Source: Oscillatoria nigro-viridis PCC 7112
GTDB lineage: Bacteria > Cyanobacteriota > Cyanobacteriia > Cyanobacteriales > Microcoleaceae
Length of the DNA: 64,000 bases
Direction of reading: 5' to 3'
NCBI RefSeq assembly: GCF_000317475.1
Contig: NC_019729.1
Span: 6,090,501-6,154,500, forward strand
In this document: positions 45,113-54,353 of the stretch, piece after piece
Numbering within the stretch: the stretch's first letter is position 1
Layout: every line of letters begins with the position of its first letter
Translations under genes and position numbers: made by a program
The notes under the pieces: model-generated
What the model was told of the DNA's origin: nothing
The model's input: only the letters and a program-made list of their open reading frames with translations
Database searches by the model: none

Positions 45113-47344
45113 TTATTTAACCCCATTAGCTACTACTCCCAATACTTTAAAATCCGCTACCTTTAGTTGATCTAAAGCTTTGTTGACCAGACCGCGATCG
45201 GTTTTTTCTATTTTTACTATCAGCACTGTACCATCAGTTTGAGATGCTAGTAAATGACCGTCTGCTAAACCCATTAAAGGTGGCGTATCGTAAATGACTA
45301 AATCAAATAAGGCTAGGAATTGTTCCATTAAATAGTGCATCTTTCTCGATGAAAGTAATTTAATTGGGTCGGAGGGAATAGTACCTGCCGTGAGGACAAA
45401 AAGATTGTCATCGTCTGGTAATCGCTGAATAGCCTCATTTAAGCTTAAATCAGAACTTAAAACATTACTTAAACCTTTCATATTTGATAAGCCAAGGTAT
45501 GTGTGCAGTTGAGGCAAACGCATATTAGCATCCACTAATAATACTCGTTTACCAACAGCAGAAGCAGTTTTAGCTAAATAAAGTGCTACAGTTGACTTAC
45601 CCTCACCTTTAATAGTCGAAGTGATGGTTAAAGAACTTATTGGGTGTTCAGCATTTAATAATTGAATATTTGTGTATAAGTAGTGAAATGCCTCGACCAC
45701 AGGAAAATCTTTGTAATTTGAAACTATTATTCGTTTTAAGCTTGCACTGTTAGTATTTGAACTTACGCTAGTGAATTGAGCGGGAACCCTTTCACCTCTA
45801 CGAGATTTAATTTTCATCGCTTTGGCGATCGGAATTACTCCCAAAAGAGGGCTTTTAGTTGCAGATTTAATTTCTTCTGGAGTATGGAAAACAGTATTTA
45901 AAACTTCTACTAGAAAACCTATAGCAATGCCTAGTAAAGTGCTAATAACGAGCGCGATGGCTAGGTGGCGGCGGGTTGGTTTTTCTGTGACTGGGTTGAT
46001 CTCACCATTTTCGTTTGTGACTAACTGGGGTTTAGATATAATTTGCCAAGAACCCTCAATTTGACCAGCATCTAGTTGTAAAGCTTTTTGTTTTTCGATG
46101 AATAGTTTGAGAGTATCTTTAGCTAGTTCTAGCTTTAATTGTATATCATCATAGCGACGTTGAGCTTGGGGCATTTGAGTGATTTTTGCTTGCAGTAAAT
46201 TTTGACTATTAGTTATCAATCGCTCGCGAGCTTCTAACTGTTTGAGTTGTGATTGCATCTGCAAGAGGACAGTATCAGCTTCTTTTTTCATTAAAGCGCG
46301 CAAACTTTGCTGCTTTTCTCGCAAAGATTGAATGGGAAGGCTATTTTCATAAAATTGAGTAGAGGTTAAAGCTAATTGCGACTCTATTTCATTTACTTTG
46401 CTCATTAAATTTTCATAAGATTTGGGGCTAATATCAACAATCCACCGATTATCGCCCGTTAACGATCTTTTTTTGTAGCTTTCATATTGAAGCCTACTTT
46501 CTGCCAGTTGTGCTTGCACTTCTAGGCGACGATTAGTTACACTATCTAGCTGATCGGATAGGCTGCGGCTGCGTAGTTCTGGTTGATTAAAGTTATACTG
46601 AACTCTTAATATTTGTAATTCTTGTTGCAATTTATCTACTTTCTGCTGGAGTGGTGGCATTTGTCGATCGATAAAATCACTACTTTGTTTGCTAACTTTT
46701 AAACGCTCTTTGTCCATATATTCTAGGTAATATTTGGCAGTTTCATCCAGCACATATTTGATCCGCTTGGGATCTCGATCGCGGTAGCTAATATCTACAA
46801 GCTTAGTACCCCCCTGCTTCCCATCTCGCAAGAAAGTAACACGTTGGATGGTCAAGCGGCTGTTGAGATTTTTATAGTCAAATTTTGGATATTTTTTCTG
46901 CAACTTATTAACTAAAGGTAGTAATACTTCTGGGCTTTTTAAAACCCGCGATAAACTTTGATAATCCACCGAAGAACCTTCTTCCACTGATGATTTAATT
47001 TTGTTCAAGTCTGTGATGCCTAAACTGTTATTTTGAGCTTGCACCAAGAGCTTTGACAGCCGATCGTCAGCCGTAATGGGTTCCGCTAAAACTGTAAATT
47101 TTCCTTCATACTCAGTAATAGAGTTTTTGGCAGCCCTAAGCACGAAACTACCGCTTAAAGTAGCTATGCTGGCAGCTACTATGCCCATCACCAGAAGGCG
47201 ACGTTTGATGACAGCTAGTACCCAATTCATATCAAGAACTTGGTCATCCTCTGCTGGGGTACTAGCTAGGTAATTAGCGGAGGGAACAGACAAATATTGA
47301 CCATTCAGGTCATTCTTGAGGGAAGACAACAGTTTTTTATCCAT
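45113..47344 (-). CDS. Wzc-type polysaccharide co-polymerase/BY-kinase-like
   Basis: 743 aa. Transmembrane helices near 50-70 and 455-475 flank a long periplasmic coiled-coil region with a Wzz-like N-terminal part. The cytoplasmic ATPase follows: Walker A (STIKGEGKSTVALYLA), A' (VLLVDANMRLPQLH), B (LVIYDTPPLMGLAD). The usual C-terminal Tyr cluster of bacterial tyrosine kinases is absent; the protein ends DQLKVADFKVLGVVANGVK. It may therefore be an ATPase that sets chain length without autophosphorylating, or use other Tyr residues. It forms an operon with the Wza-like export gene 21 bp upstream. Confidence 0.9.
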   Translation of the reverse strand: MDKKLLSSLKNDLNGQYLSVPSANYLASTPAEDDQVLDMNWVLAVIKRRLLVMGIVAASIATLSGSFVLRAAKNSITEYEGKFTVLAEPITADDRLSKLLVQAQNNSLGITDLNKIKSSVEEGSSVDYQSLSRVLKSPEVLLPLVNKLQKKYPKFDYKNLNSRLTIQRVTFLRDGKQGGTKLVDISYRDRDPKRIKYVLDETAKYYLEYMDKERLKVSKQSSDFIDRQMPPLQQKVDKLQQELQILRVQYNFNQPELRSRSLSDQLDSVTNRRLEVQAQLAESRLQYESYKKRSLTGDNRWIVDISPKSYENLMSKVNEIESQLALTSTQFYENSLPIQSLREKQQSLRALMKKEADTVLLQMQSQLKQLEARERLITNSQNLLQAKITQMPQAQRRYDDIQLKLELAKDTLKLFIEKQKALQLDAGQIEGSWQIISKPQLVTNENGEINPVTEKPTRRHLAIALVISTLLGIAIGFLVEVLNTVFHTPEEIKSATKSPLLGVIPIAKAMKIKSRRGERVPAQFTSVSSNTNSASLKRIIVSNYKDFPVVEAFHYLYTNIQLLNAEHPISSLTITSTIKGEGKSTVALYLAKTASAVGKRVLLVDANMRLPQLHTYLGLSNMKGLSNVLSSDLSLNEAIQRLPDDDNLFVLTAGTIPSDPIKLLSSRKMHYLMEQFLALFDLVIYDTPPLMGLADGHLLASQTDGTVLIVKIEKTDRGLVNKALDQLKVADFKVLGVVANGVK

Positions 47345-47365
47345 AGCAAAAATGTTATTTAATTC

Positions 47366-48796
47366 CTAATTTCCGAATAGTCTGAGTAGCTCGATGAGTC
47401 GGGTAGGAACGAGAATTCCACCAATAATATTATTAACTGGTGAGAGAACAGTGTTAATGTTGTCTGCCAAGATAGCAGTCCTCGAACGTGCCACTATAAT
47501 TATGTCATTATCTTGAATCAGTGGGTTGCTTTGAGCGTCGATTCCTTGATTCAAATTAATTGCTACTTGCGATCTGGATATAGTGCCATTAGGATTCAGC
47601 CTGATCAGTTCCACATATCTAGAGTTAGCGCGATTTTGTCTGAAACCGCCCGCACTCATAATTGCTTGATTTAAGGTAGTATTAGGAGGTAACTTAAGTC
47701 CACCCGGAGTATTTACTTCTCCGATAACACTCACTTGCACAGTCCCCGGAGCAAAGCTAGCAGTAGTTAGAACCGAAACTTCTCCGGGGTCGATCGCCGT
47801 CGCTGTCGGGACAAAGATGATATCCCCTTCTTGTAGTATAGTATCTTGAGAGGTATCTTGTTCTTGCAAATATTGCCAGAGGTTAATCGTTCTAATTTGT
47901 TGTTTGCCACTTCTAGTATAACGTTGGAGTTGGATTTGGCGAATATCGGCGATTGATGTGATTCCACCAGCTAGTTGTAGAGCACGAATAATTGTCGGCT
48001 GTCCGTTGCTTCTTTGACCATTTTGGGTATCACCACCAATGGCTACATATCTACCGGGACGCTTCACCTCTCCGAATACTGAGACAGTACGGGGTTGCTC
48101 TGCTGGTATAGAAAAATTAGATTCACTAAGTTGACTTGTTTCTGCTAAATTAATTGTTTCTTGAGGGGGAACCAAGATTTGATCTCCATCTCGCAACGTG
48201 ATATCTTGGCTGGTCTGACCAGTTTGTAAATAATCCCACAAATTATAAGTGATAGTTATTTCTTTGTTAGCCGTGAGCCGACGCCGCACAATTACTCGTC
48301 GAATATCAGCGCTAGCTCGAATACCCCCAGCTTTTTCTAAAGCTTGAGGAAGCGTGGGAAACTGAACAGATGGTCTGTTTCCGCCTCCATTAGCTAGGGG
48401 TAATAAGTAGGAGCCGGGACGGCTTATTTCACCCGATAACCAAATATTGAGCGGGCGGGCAGCTTGTAAGCTGATGGTAACTAAAGGTCTTTTTACAACC
48501 CGGCCATAAGCTCTACTGATAACTTGGGCTGCCTGTTCTAAAGTTAATCCTTGAAGGGGAATACTACCAATAATGGGGATTTGAATAGCTCCCCCAGCGG
48601 GAATTTGATACTCCCCACTAAGCTGGGGCAGATCGTAGATATCAATTCTAATATTGTCTCCACCACCTAGATAGTAGTCAGTATTAATACTTGTTGCGGG
48701 GGCTGGGGACTGAGCGAGGTTGGTTTGAGGGTAGGAGAGAGTGAGTACCAGCGCCAGCAGTGGCAGTTGTAAAGCAGGGAGAGTAAGCCATTTCAT
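47366..48796 (-). CDS. Wza-type polysaccharide export outer-membrane protein (SLBB repeats)
   Basis: 476 aa from the ATG at 48796 (a TTG four codons earlier, at 48808, is less likely). A signal peptide covers the first ~29 residues (LTLPALQLPLLALVLTLSYP). A polysaccharide export domain begins YYLGGGDNIRIDIYDLPQLS. At least three SLBB-like segments follow, each with a GGI/GGF...ADIRRVIV/ADIRQIQL/NSRYVELI element and a GDQILVP/GDIIFVP/NDIIIVA end. No lipobox Cys. It builds the channel for exopolysaccharide exit. Its start is 33 bp from the divergent Wzy-like start. Confidence 0.9.
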   Translation of the reverse strand: MKWLTLPALQLPLLALVLTLSYPQTNLAQSPAPATSINTDYYLGGGDNIRIDIYDLPQLSGEYQIPAGGAIQIPIIGSIPLQGLTLEQAAQVISRAYGRVVKRPLVTISLQAARPLNIWLSGEISRPGSYLLPLANGGGNRPSVQFPTLPQALEKAGGIRASADIRRVIVRRRLTANKEITITYNLWDYLQTGQTSQDITLRDGDQILVPPQETINLAETSQLSESNFSIPAEQPRTVSVFGEVKRPGRYVAIGGDTQNGQRSNGQPTIIRALQLAGGITSIADIRQIQLQRYTRSGKQQIRTINLWQYLQEQDTSQDTILQEGDIIFVPTATAIDPGEVSVLTTASFAPGTVQVSVIGEVNTPGGLKLPPNTTLNQAIMSAGGFRQNRANSRYVELIRLNPNGTISRSQVAINLNQGIDAQSNPLIQDNDIIIVARSRTAILADNINTVLSPVNNIIGGILVPTRLIELLRLFGN

Positions 48797-48829
48797 AGGT
48801 AGTAACAAATTTATGATAGAGGTAAAGCC

Positions 48830-50185
48830 ATGAAAGATATTTTAAGGGTGCCGATGTTTGCGTTGATGCTATTGTGTTTAACGCTTATCGTCTTTGTGAC
48901 TATTTATATTTTAGTCGCACGCTATCCCAAATTTGGTGCCAGATTAGAAAAGATTTTTGTGGGGATACTTTTTTTTACCATAACTGGTGGATCGGGTATC
49001 GTAGCCATGCCCTTTACCAAACTCCATCCTAACGTTTTCTACAATTTAGAAACTACACCCCCAACGATGATTGGTCAAATTGCCATTTATGGGGCCATGA
49101 TATTAATGATATTTCCCCGCTTAACTAAAACAACCCAAAAAGCAGTTTCTATCTGCATTAAATGGATAGCAGGAGACATTTTTTTGGGTTTATTTTTGTT
49201 GATTATGACTTTATCGGGCTTGTGGTCGGAAACTCCTGAAATTACTTTTAGGGCTATTTTTGCTATTTGGATAGTAACACTGGTTTCTATTTATGTAGGG
49301 AAAGTGTATAGTTGGTTAGAAATTTATGGATTATTAAGATGGCTAACTGGTTTATTAGCTTTATGGTTACTTGTGAAAAGAAATCCAGCGCTGGACGGTT
49401 GTTGGACAGGAGTTTTCGGTCATAAAAACCCTTTTTCTTTTCAAATGGCTAATACAGCTTCTTTATGGATTTTATATGCTTTTAAGGAGCGTAAGTATCG
49501 ATATTTCTCATTATTTATCATTTTAATAGCTTTAGTAGGATTGCAAAAAGGTTGTAGCGGTGCTAGTCGGATTTTGACTGTGGTATTAATCAGTTTGTGG
49601 AGTTATTTAGCTCTTTTAAAAAGATTACCTGTAAAATGGGCTTTTCTCTGCTTTATCTTATTTTTGGTCGGTACTATAGGTATAAGTATTTTGGTATTAA
49701 ATAATTTAGAGGCTATTATTGTCGAGGGTTTGAAAAAAGATATGACTTTAACCGGTAGAACCGATTTTTGGCCTTTAATTATTGATCGAATTAATCAAAA
49801 TCATCCCATATTTGGTTATGGAATGAAAGGATTTTGGCAGTCTTGGCGTGGCTCGGCAAATCCGGCTTACGGAATTGTAGTAGCTAAAACTGGTTTTGTG
49901 CCACCCCACTCTCACAATGGTTTTATTGATATACTTTGCGAACTGGGTTGGGCTGGATTATTGTTGTTTATTGGGTCATTTTTTAATAATATCTTTAGAG
50001 GTATAAAGTACCTAGTTAAAGGAAGTTTTCCAGAGTCAGGTTTGCCTTTGTATTTATTAACATTTATGCTAATGACCAATTTGACAGAGGGAGGACTATT
50101 GGGGGTTGGTACTTATTGGTGTTGGTATGTAGTTTTATCGGTAAAATTGAGCTTAGATCCCACAGCTAAGGATCGTCAACACTGA
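48830..50185 (+). CDS. O-antigen ligase/Wzy polymerase-like membrane protein
   Basis: 451 aa with about ten hydrophobic helices. It contains a large periplasmic loop with TGRTDFWPLIIDRINQNHPI followed by FGYGMKGFW and PPHSHNGFIDILCELGWAGL, the conserved Wzy/O-antigen ligase signature with the His-Asn-Gly segment. The reaction is polymerisation or ligation of lipid-linked glycans. The ATG has GAGGT upstream. Divergent from the Wza/Wzc-like pair, it completes a compact exopolysaccharide unit. No flippase is in the window. Confidence 0.88.
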   Translation: MKDILRVPMFALMLLCLTLIVFVTIYILVARYPKFGARLEKIFVGILFFTITGGSGIVAMPFTKLHPNVFYNLETTPPTMIGQIAIYGAMILMIFPRLTKTTQKAVSICIKWIAGDIFLGLFLLIMTLSGLWSETPEITFRAIFAIWIVTLVSIYVGKVYSWLEIYGLLRWLTGLLALWLLVKRNPALDGCWTGVFGHKNPFSFQMANTASLWILYAFKERKYRYFSLFIILIALVGLQKGCSGASRILTVVLISLWSYLALLKRLPVKWAFLCFILFLVGTIGISILVLNNLEAIIVEGLKKDMTLTGRTDFWPLIIDRINQNHPIFGYGMKGFWQSWRGSANPAYGIVVAKTGFVPPHSHNGFIDILCELGWAGLLLFIGSFFNNIFRGIKYLVKGSFPESGLPLYLLTFMLMTNLTEGGLLGVGTYWCWYVVLSVKLSLDPTAKDRQH

Positions 50186-50241
50186 TGGTGTCAGCGTTTG
50201 GTGAGGCCTATGAGGAGAATCTTTAAACAGAATAGGCATAT

Positions 50242-50301
50242 CCCCGACTTCTTTAAGAAGTTGGGGCATTAACACCGATCGCATTTTACGTTTAATTAAT
50301 A
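50242..50301. repeat. Dispersed hairpin repeat, copy 2
   Basis: CCCCGACTTCTTTAAGAAGT.GGGG, then AACACCGATCGCATTTTACG and TTTAATTAAT, closely matching 43209-43267. Lies after the Wzy-like gene, as the other copy lies after the S1-like gene. Confidence 0.65.
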
Positions 50302-50361
50302 TCGTTTCCGGTGGAATGGGAATGATAAAATCAAGGTCAGTAATTCCACATTCTCCCACTC

Positions 50362-50406
50362 CCCACTTACATCAATTCCGGTGTTACCGGAATTGAGATA
50401 AGTGGG
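50362..50406. repeat. Long cruciform just after nblS
   Basis: Outer arms CCCACTTA/TAAGTGGG and inner 11-bp perfect arms TCAATTCCGGT/ACCGGAATTGA around GTT. It ends 2 bp from the nblS stop codon and could act as a transcript end for nblS, though no T tract follows. Confidence 0.6.
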
Positions 50407-50407
50407 C

Positions 50408-52573
50408 TTACTTAATATGACTCGCAATTGTTTCACTCTCCACAGTTGCTTCCACTGGCCAAGAATTTTCCATCTCTACTGTTTGTTTCGGCTGATAAAC
50501 TGCCAAGTCGAACCAGAAAGTCGTACCCACATTAACTTCGCTAACTAAATTAATTTTAGTGTGGTGCTTGTCAATAATGTTTCTGACAATAGAAAGACCT
50601 AATCCCGTTCCTTCTAAAGTGTGTACTCGGTTTTCTACCCGGAAAAAGCGATCGAAGATTGCTTGTTGGTCTTCGGGATCTATGCCAATTCCAGTATCAG
50701 AAATTTCGATCCGCACTACCGGACAATGTTTGGCATCCGGTGACAAGTTTTGGTTGACGGATTGACTGTCTTTATGGGTGGGCGTCTCGGGTTCTAACAA
50801 ATACGCTCGAATTGCCACCTTGCCGCCGGACTCAGTAAATTTTAAGGCATTTCCTACTAAATTTGCAAATACTTGCAGCAGCAAATCGTAATGACCTAAA
50901 GCAGGCGGCAAATACGGGTCAACTTCTTGCTCTAATTCAATGCCTTTATCCTTAGCATTTAACTGATAAGTCCGCAGGGTTTGTTCAACAGCTTGCAGGA
51001 GGTCAACAGCTTCCAAGTGATAAACTCGGCAGGATTCCAGTCGCGACAAGTCTAACACATCGTTAACTAAACGAGTTAGTCGATCGGTTTCTCGATTGGC
51101 AATTTCTAGGAATTCCCTGCGCTCGCTTTCTAGAAGGTCTTCTCCGTACTCGTGGAGAGTCTCGATAAAAGATTTGATATTAAATAAAGGTGTTCTCAAT
51201 TCGTGAGAAACATTGCTGATAAAATTGCTTTTAGCCTCATTGAGCTCTACTTCCCGAGTGATGTCCTGCACTGTCATTGCAATGCCTTTTAGACTTTCGC
51301 GGTAATTTCCGGAACCTTGATGCTTGGAGGTTTGCTCGTAGAAAGTACACTCTACAGCTACCGGGCGTTGCGGTTCGGTACAGGTATCTTCCTCGTGGCG
51401 GATGCAGCTTCTGCAAAGCGGTTCGGCACCGGGCGCTTTGTGCAGAATGACTGTAGTTAAAACAATCCGAATTGTACGGTTAACTGGTTCGCTCATCGAG
51501 ATGCGAAATTCGCCGCCTTCGCGATCGCCCGCAGCTATTTCCTGCAAAGGTCTCGCCAACTCCTGCTGCACTTCCGAAGGCAAAATGTTCAGAACATTTA
51601 CTCCGAGCGCATTTTTGCCTTCCCATCCAAAAATCCGCATCCCCGTCGGATTAACTAAAATCACCTGCAAATTTGCGTCTAATAAAAGCGCGCCATCAGC
51701 AATCGTTGATACCAAAGTTTCTAACTTAGCTTTTTCCGCTGTCAGCTCTTCAATATTTTGTTCTTCATAACTTTCGAGTTTCTGGGCCATTTCATTAAAA
51801 CTGCCGATCAACTCGCCCAATTCTCCCCCTAAAGGTAGGTCAACTCGCTGCTTAAAATTGCCGCTGGCAATATTTTTGACCCCAAAGACTAATTGTTTGA
51901 TCGGCTGAGTAATTGTCAGGGCATTAAATACAGCTCCCAAAATTACCATCACCCAAATAGTGACGAATACTGCTAAAGTGACATCCCTAGTCAGATTTGA
52001 AGAGATAACTGCTGCGGGATTGGGGTTAATGCCGATCGCCAAAACTCCCAAATATTTGTCTTCATGAATTAACGGCACAAATACATCGGTAACTTCTCCA
52101 TCTGGCGTCAAATGCTGCCGTACCAAAGGCAAAGAAGTTAAATTTCTCGCCTCAATATCGGCGAGAAAATTATCGGGAAGTTTGATCTGGCGGCGCAGCG
52201 TTAGGGAAGTCTGCACCTCGGATTCCGAAAATGGTATCCCCAGGAAAATATCTCCCGCTTCGTCTGCGTAAAGCATATAGCGGACGCTGGAGGTGCTGCT
52301 GTAAAATTGGCGGGAAAAGCGGGCTACTTCGGAGCGATCGTTTTTGGCAATCAGCGGCGCCACATTTGCCGCCAACAGCAGGCCGAGGTCGCGGCCGTAA
52401 CGAGTATCGTTAAGTCTGGCGTCTTGTTGGATAGTATTCACGGCCCAGAATGTCAGGCCGCTCATAATTAACGACACTACGAGGGTAGCACCGGCCATCA
52501 GGCGGGTCTGGAGGGTAAAATCCGACCACCAGCGGGCAATAATTTCTCCGATTTTGTTTAGTATGGCCAGCAT
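50408..52573 (-). CDS. nblS: Sensor histidine kinase NblS (DspA/Hik33)
   Basis: 721 aa. Two transmembrane helices (LMAGATLVVSLIMSGLTFWA near 26-46 and LAVFVTIWVMVILGAVFNAL near 205-225) flank a periplasmic domain. HAMP (about 225-275), a PAS domain with a Cys-rich insertion (PLCRSCIRHEEDTC, about 395), the HisKA site His in NFISNVSHELRTPLFN, and the ATPase boxes NLVGNALKFTE, ISDTGIGIDPEDQ and EGTGLGLSIVRN follow. Size, PAS insertion and purD neighbourhood fit NblS, the essential cyanobacterial kinase for high light, nutrient stress and phycobilisome degradation, which acts through RpaB/SrrA. Confidence 0.9.
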   Translation of the reverse strand: MLAILNKIGEIIARWWSDFTLQTRLMAGATLVVSLIMSGLTFWAVNTIQQDARLNDTRYGRDLGLLLAANVAPLIAKNDRSEVARFSRQFYSSTSSVRYMLYADEAGDIFLGIPFSESEVQTSLTLRRQIKLPDNFLADIEARNLTSLPLVRQHLTPDGEVTDVFVPLIHEDKYLGVLAIGINPNPAAVISSNLTRDVTLAVFVTIWVMVILGAVFNALTITQPIKQLVFGVKNIASGNFKQRVDLPLGGELGELIGSFNEMAQKLESYEEQNIEELTAEKAKLETLVSTIADGALLLDANLQVILVNPTGMRIFGWEGKNALGVNVLNILPSEVQQELARPLQEIAAGDREGGEFRISMSEPVNRTIRIVLTTVILHKAPGAEPLCRSCIRHEEDTCTEPQRPVAVECTFYEQTSKHQGSGNYRESLKGIAMTVQDITREVELNEAKSNFISNVSHELRTPLFNIKSFIETLHEYGEDLLESERREFLEIANRETDRLTRLVNDVLDLSRLESCRVYHLEAVDLLQAVEQTLRTYQLNAKDKGIELEQEVDPYLPPALGHYDLLLQVFANLVGNALKFTESGGKVAIRAYLLEPETPTHKDSQSVNQNLSPDAKHCPVVRIEISDTGIGIDPEDQQAIFDRFFRVENRVHTLEGTGLGLSIVRNIIDKHHTKINLVSEVNVGTTFWFDLAVYQPKQTVEMENSWPVEATVESETIASHIK

Positions 52574-52735
52574 TTCACCAGTTCAATATTAAAAGCAAGA
52601 TCAATTCCGTTGGCTCCCGATCGAATTTTCTGCTGCGACTTGTCCGCTACCGCCACCGCAGAGATACCAAACTTCATTGTTACATTTCTACATTGAGATT
52701 GCTTGGCTTTCGGATGGCGGCCGATGTGGCAATTC

Positions 52736-54016
52736 CTAATTTTTATCGCCCAGAGCTCGGCGACCGATGTCCCGACGGCAGTAGACCCCTTCAAATTGGA
52801 TGCAATCAACTGCTGCATAAGCTTTGGAGATAGCTTGTTCCAAAGTTTCTCCCGCCGCGGTGACACCCAAAACCCGGCCGCCGTCGCTCACCAACTGGTG
52901 CTGCTTCAACTGGGTGCCGGCGTGAAACACTTCTGCTCCTTTGGCTTCAGCTTCCTCGATACCTGTAATAACTTTGCCTTTTTGATAACTTCCAGGATAG
53001 CCCCCTGAAGCCAAAACTACGCAAACAGAGGCCCCCGACTTCCAGCGAATAGAATATTCACCGAGACGCTGCTGACAGCAGGCGAGCACCAAATCTTCTA
53101 AAGGAGTTTCCAGCAGCGACAAAACCGCTTGAGTTTCGGGATCTCCGAAACGGCAGTTGAATTCTAAGACTTTGGGTTCTCCGTCGGGGGTAATCATTAA
53201 ACCTGCGTAGAGTACACCCCGGTAGTCGATTTTGCGTTTTTGCAGTGCTGCGAGGGTGGGTTCGAGAATTTCTTCTTGAATCCTTTCCATGAGTTCCGGG
53301 GTGACGATGGGCGCTGGGGCGTAGGCTCCCATACCGCCGGTGTTGGCTCCCTTGTCGCCTTCGCCGATAGCTTTGTGGTCTTGGGCCGGCAGCAACGGTT
53401 CCACTGTGATGCCGTCGGTGAGGGCGAGAATTGAGACTTCTTGACCTGTTAAAAATTCTTCGACGACGACTCGGATGTTGTCGGTGCCGAATTCGCCTCG
53501 GAAAATGGTGTTGATGGCGCTGTGAGCCATTTTGACGGTGGTGGCAACGGTGACTCCTTTGCCTGATGCGAGTCCGTCTGCTTTGATGACTATGGGGGTT
53601 CCTTGTTCCAGAACGTATGCTTTGGCTGCTTCTGCGTCTGTAAATACGGCAGCTTTGGGTGTGGGGATGCCTGCTTCGAGCATCAATTCTTTGGCCCAGG
53701 ATTTGCTGGATTCAATTTGGGCGCCGGCTTTGGTGGGGCCGAAAATCATCATTTTTCGCTGTTGGAAATAGTCGGCGATGCCTAGCGATAGGGGCAATTC
53801 GGGGCCGACGATGACTAATCCGATGTTGTTGACCATCACAAAGCGTTCGATGCCTTGGAAGTCGTCGATGTTGAGCGACAGATTTTGACAGCCTGGGGTG
53901 GTAGCTGTGCCGCCGTTGCCCGGTACGCAGAATACTTGTTTAATCCGCGTAGATTCTAGCAGTTTTTTTGCGATCGCGTGTTCGCGACCTCCGTTTCCCA
54001 CAACTAAAACTTTCAC
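52736..54016 (-). CDS. purD: Phosphoribosylamine-glycine ligase
   Basis: 426 aa, standard GARS. N-terminal MKVLVVGNGGREHAIAKKL, ATP-grasp segments QGTPIVIKADGLASGKGVTV, the conserved KAIGEGDKGANTGGMGAYAP loop and VLEFNCRFGDPETQAVL metal site. It catalyses the second step of purine synthesis (phosphoribosylamine + glycine + ATP). It lies upstream of nblS on the same strand (162 bp) and divergent from purK. Confidence 0.97.
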   Translation of the reverse strand: MKVLVVGNGGREHAIAKKLLESTRIKQVFCVPGNGGTATTPGCQNLSLNIDDFQGIERFVMVNNIGLVIVGPELPLSLGIADYFQQRKMMIFGPTKAGAQIESSKSWAKELMLEAGIPTPKAAVFTDAEAAKAYVLEQGTPIVIKADGLASGKGVTVATTVKMAHSAINTIFRGEFGTDNIRVVVEEFLTGQEVSILALTDGITVEPLLPAQDHKAIGEGDKGANTGGMGAYAPAPIVTPELMERIQEEILEPTLAALQKRKIDYRGVLYAGLMITPDGEPKVLEFNCRFGDPETQAVLSLLETPLEDLVLACCQQRLGEYSIRWKSGASVCVVLASGGYPGSYQKGKVITGIEEAEAKGAEVFHAGTQLKQHQLVSDGGRVLGVTAAGETLEQAISKAYAAVDCIQFEGVYCRRDIGRRALGDKN

Positions 54017-54353
54017 AGTATCCTCACCTATAAATTTTGTTCCCTGAATGTCTGATTTTCAGTGTTGGCATCTGTCTATCTGCTTTTTGCAGTGCTGTCA
54101 ATTATGCCATGCTTGGCGCTAGGGAATTGCTAGATGTGGCACTTTTCTGGAGGAGTGGGGTGCGACGCCTGTTTCTCAATGGCTGGGAGCGTGCAATAAT
54201 TAAAGACTTTAGCCGACCAATTTTTCTGGGTCGGTCTCGATTTAATCATGCAATTAAAACTATTTTCTGGCTTTTAACTCTGCAATTACTGTAATTGAGC
54301 CAGGGCCAAATAGCGATAAGATAGGCAGGTTGACTTTGGGGAATTTTACTCAC
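54017..54353. promoter_or_regulatory. Divergent promoter region purD/purK
   Basis: 337 bp. It contains a hairpin CCGACC-AATTTTTCT-GGTCGG near 54213-54234 and no open frame worth reporting. Both pur genes are probably controlled from here; I saw no PurR-like box or purine riboswitch that I could defend. Confidence 0.4.

Noticed and set aside
52558..52866. 102-codon minus-strand frame overlapping the purD 3' end and the nblS 5' end
   Set aside because: Overlaps the conserved C-terminus of PurD in another frame; no support.
54200..54240. Purine riboswitch between purD and purK
   Set aside because: Only a single simple hairpin is visible; the conserved three-way junction bases are not there.
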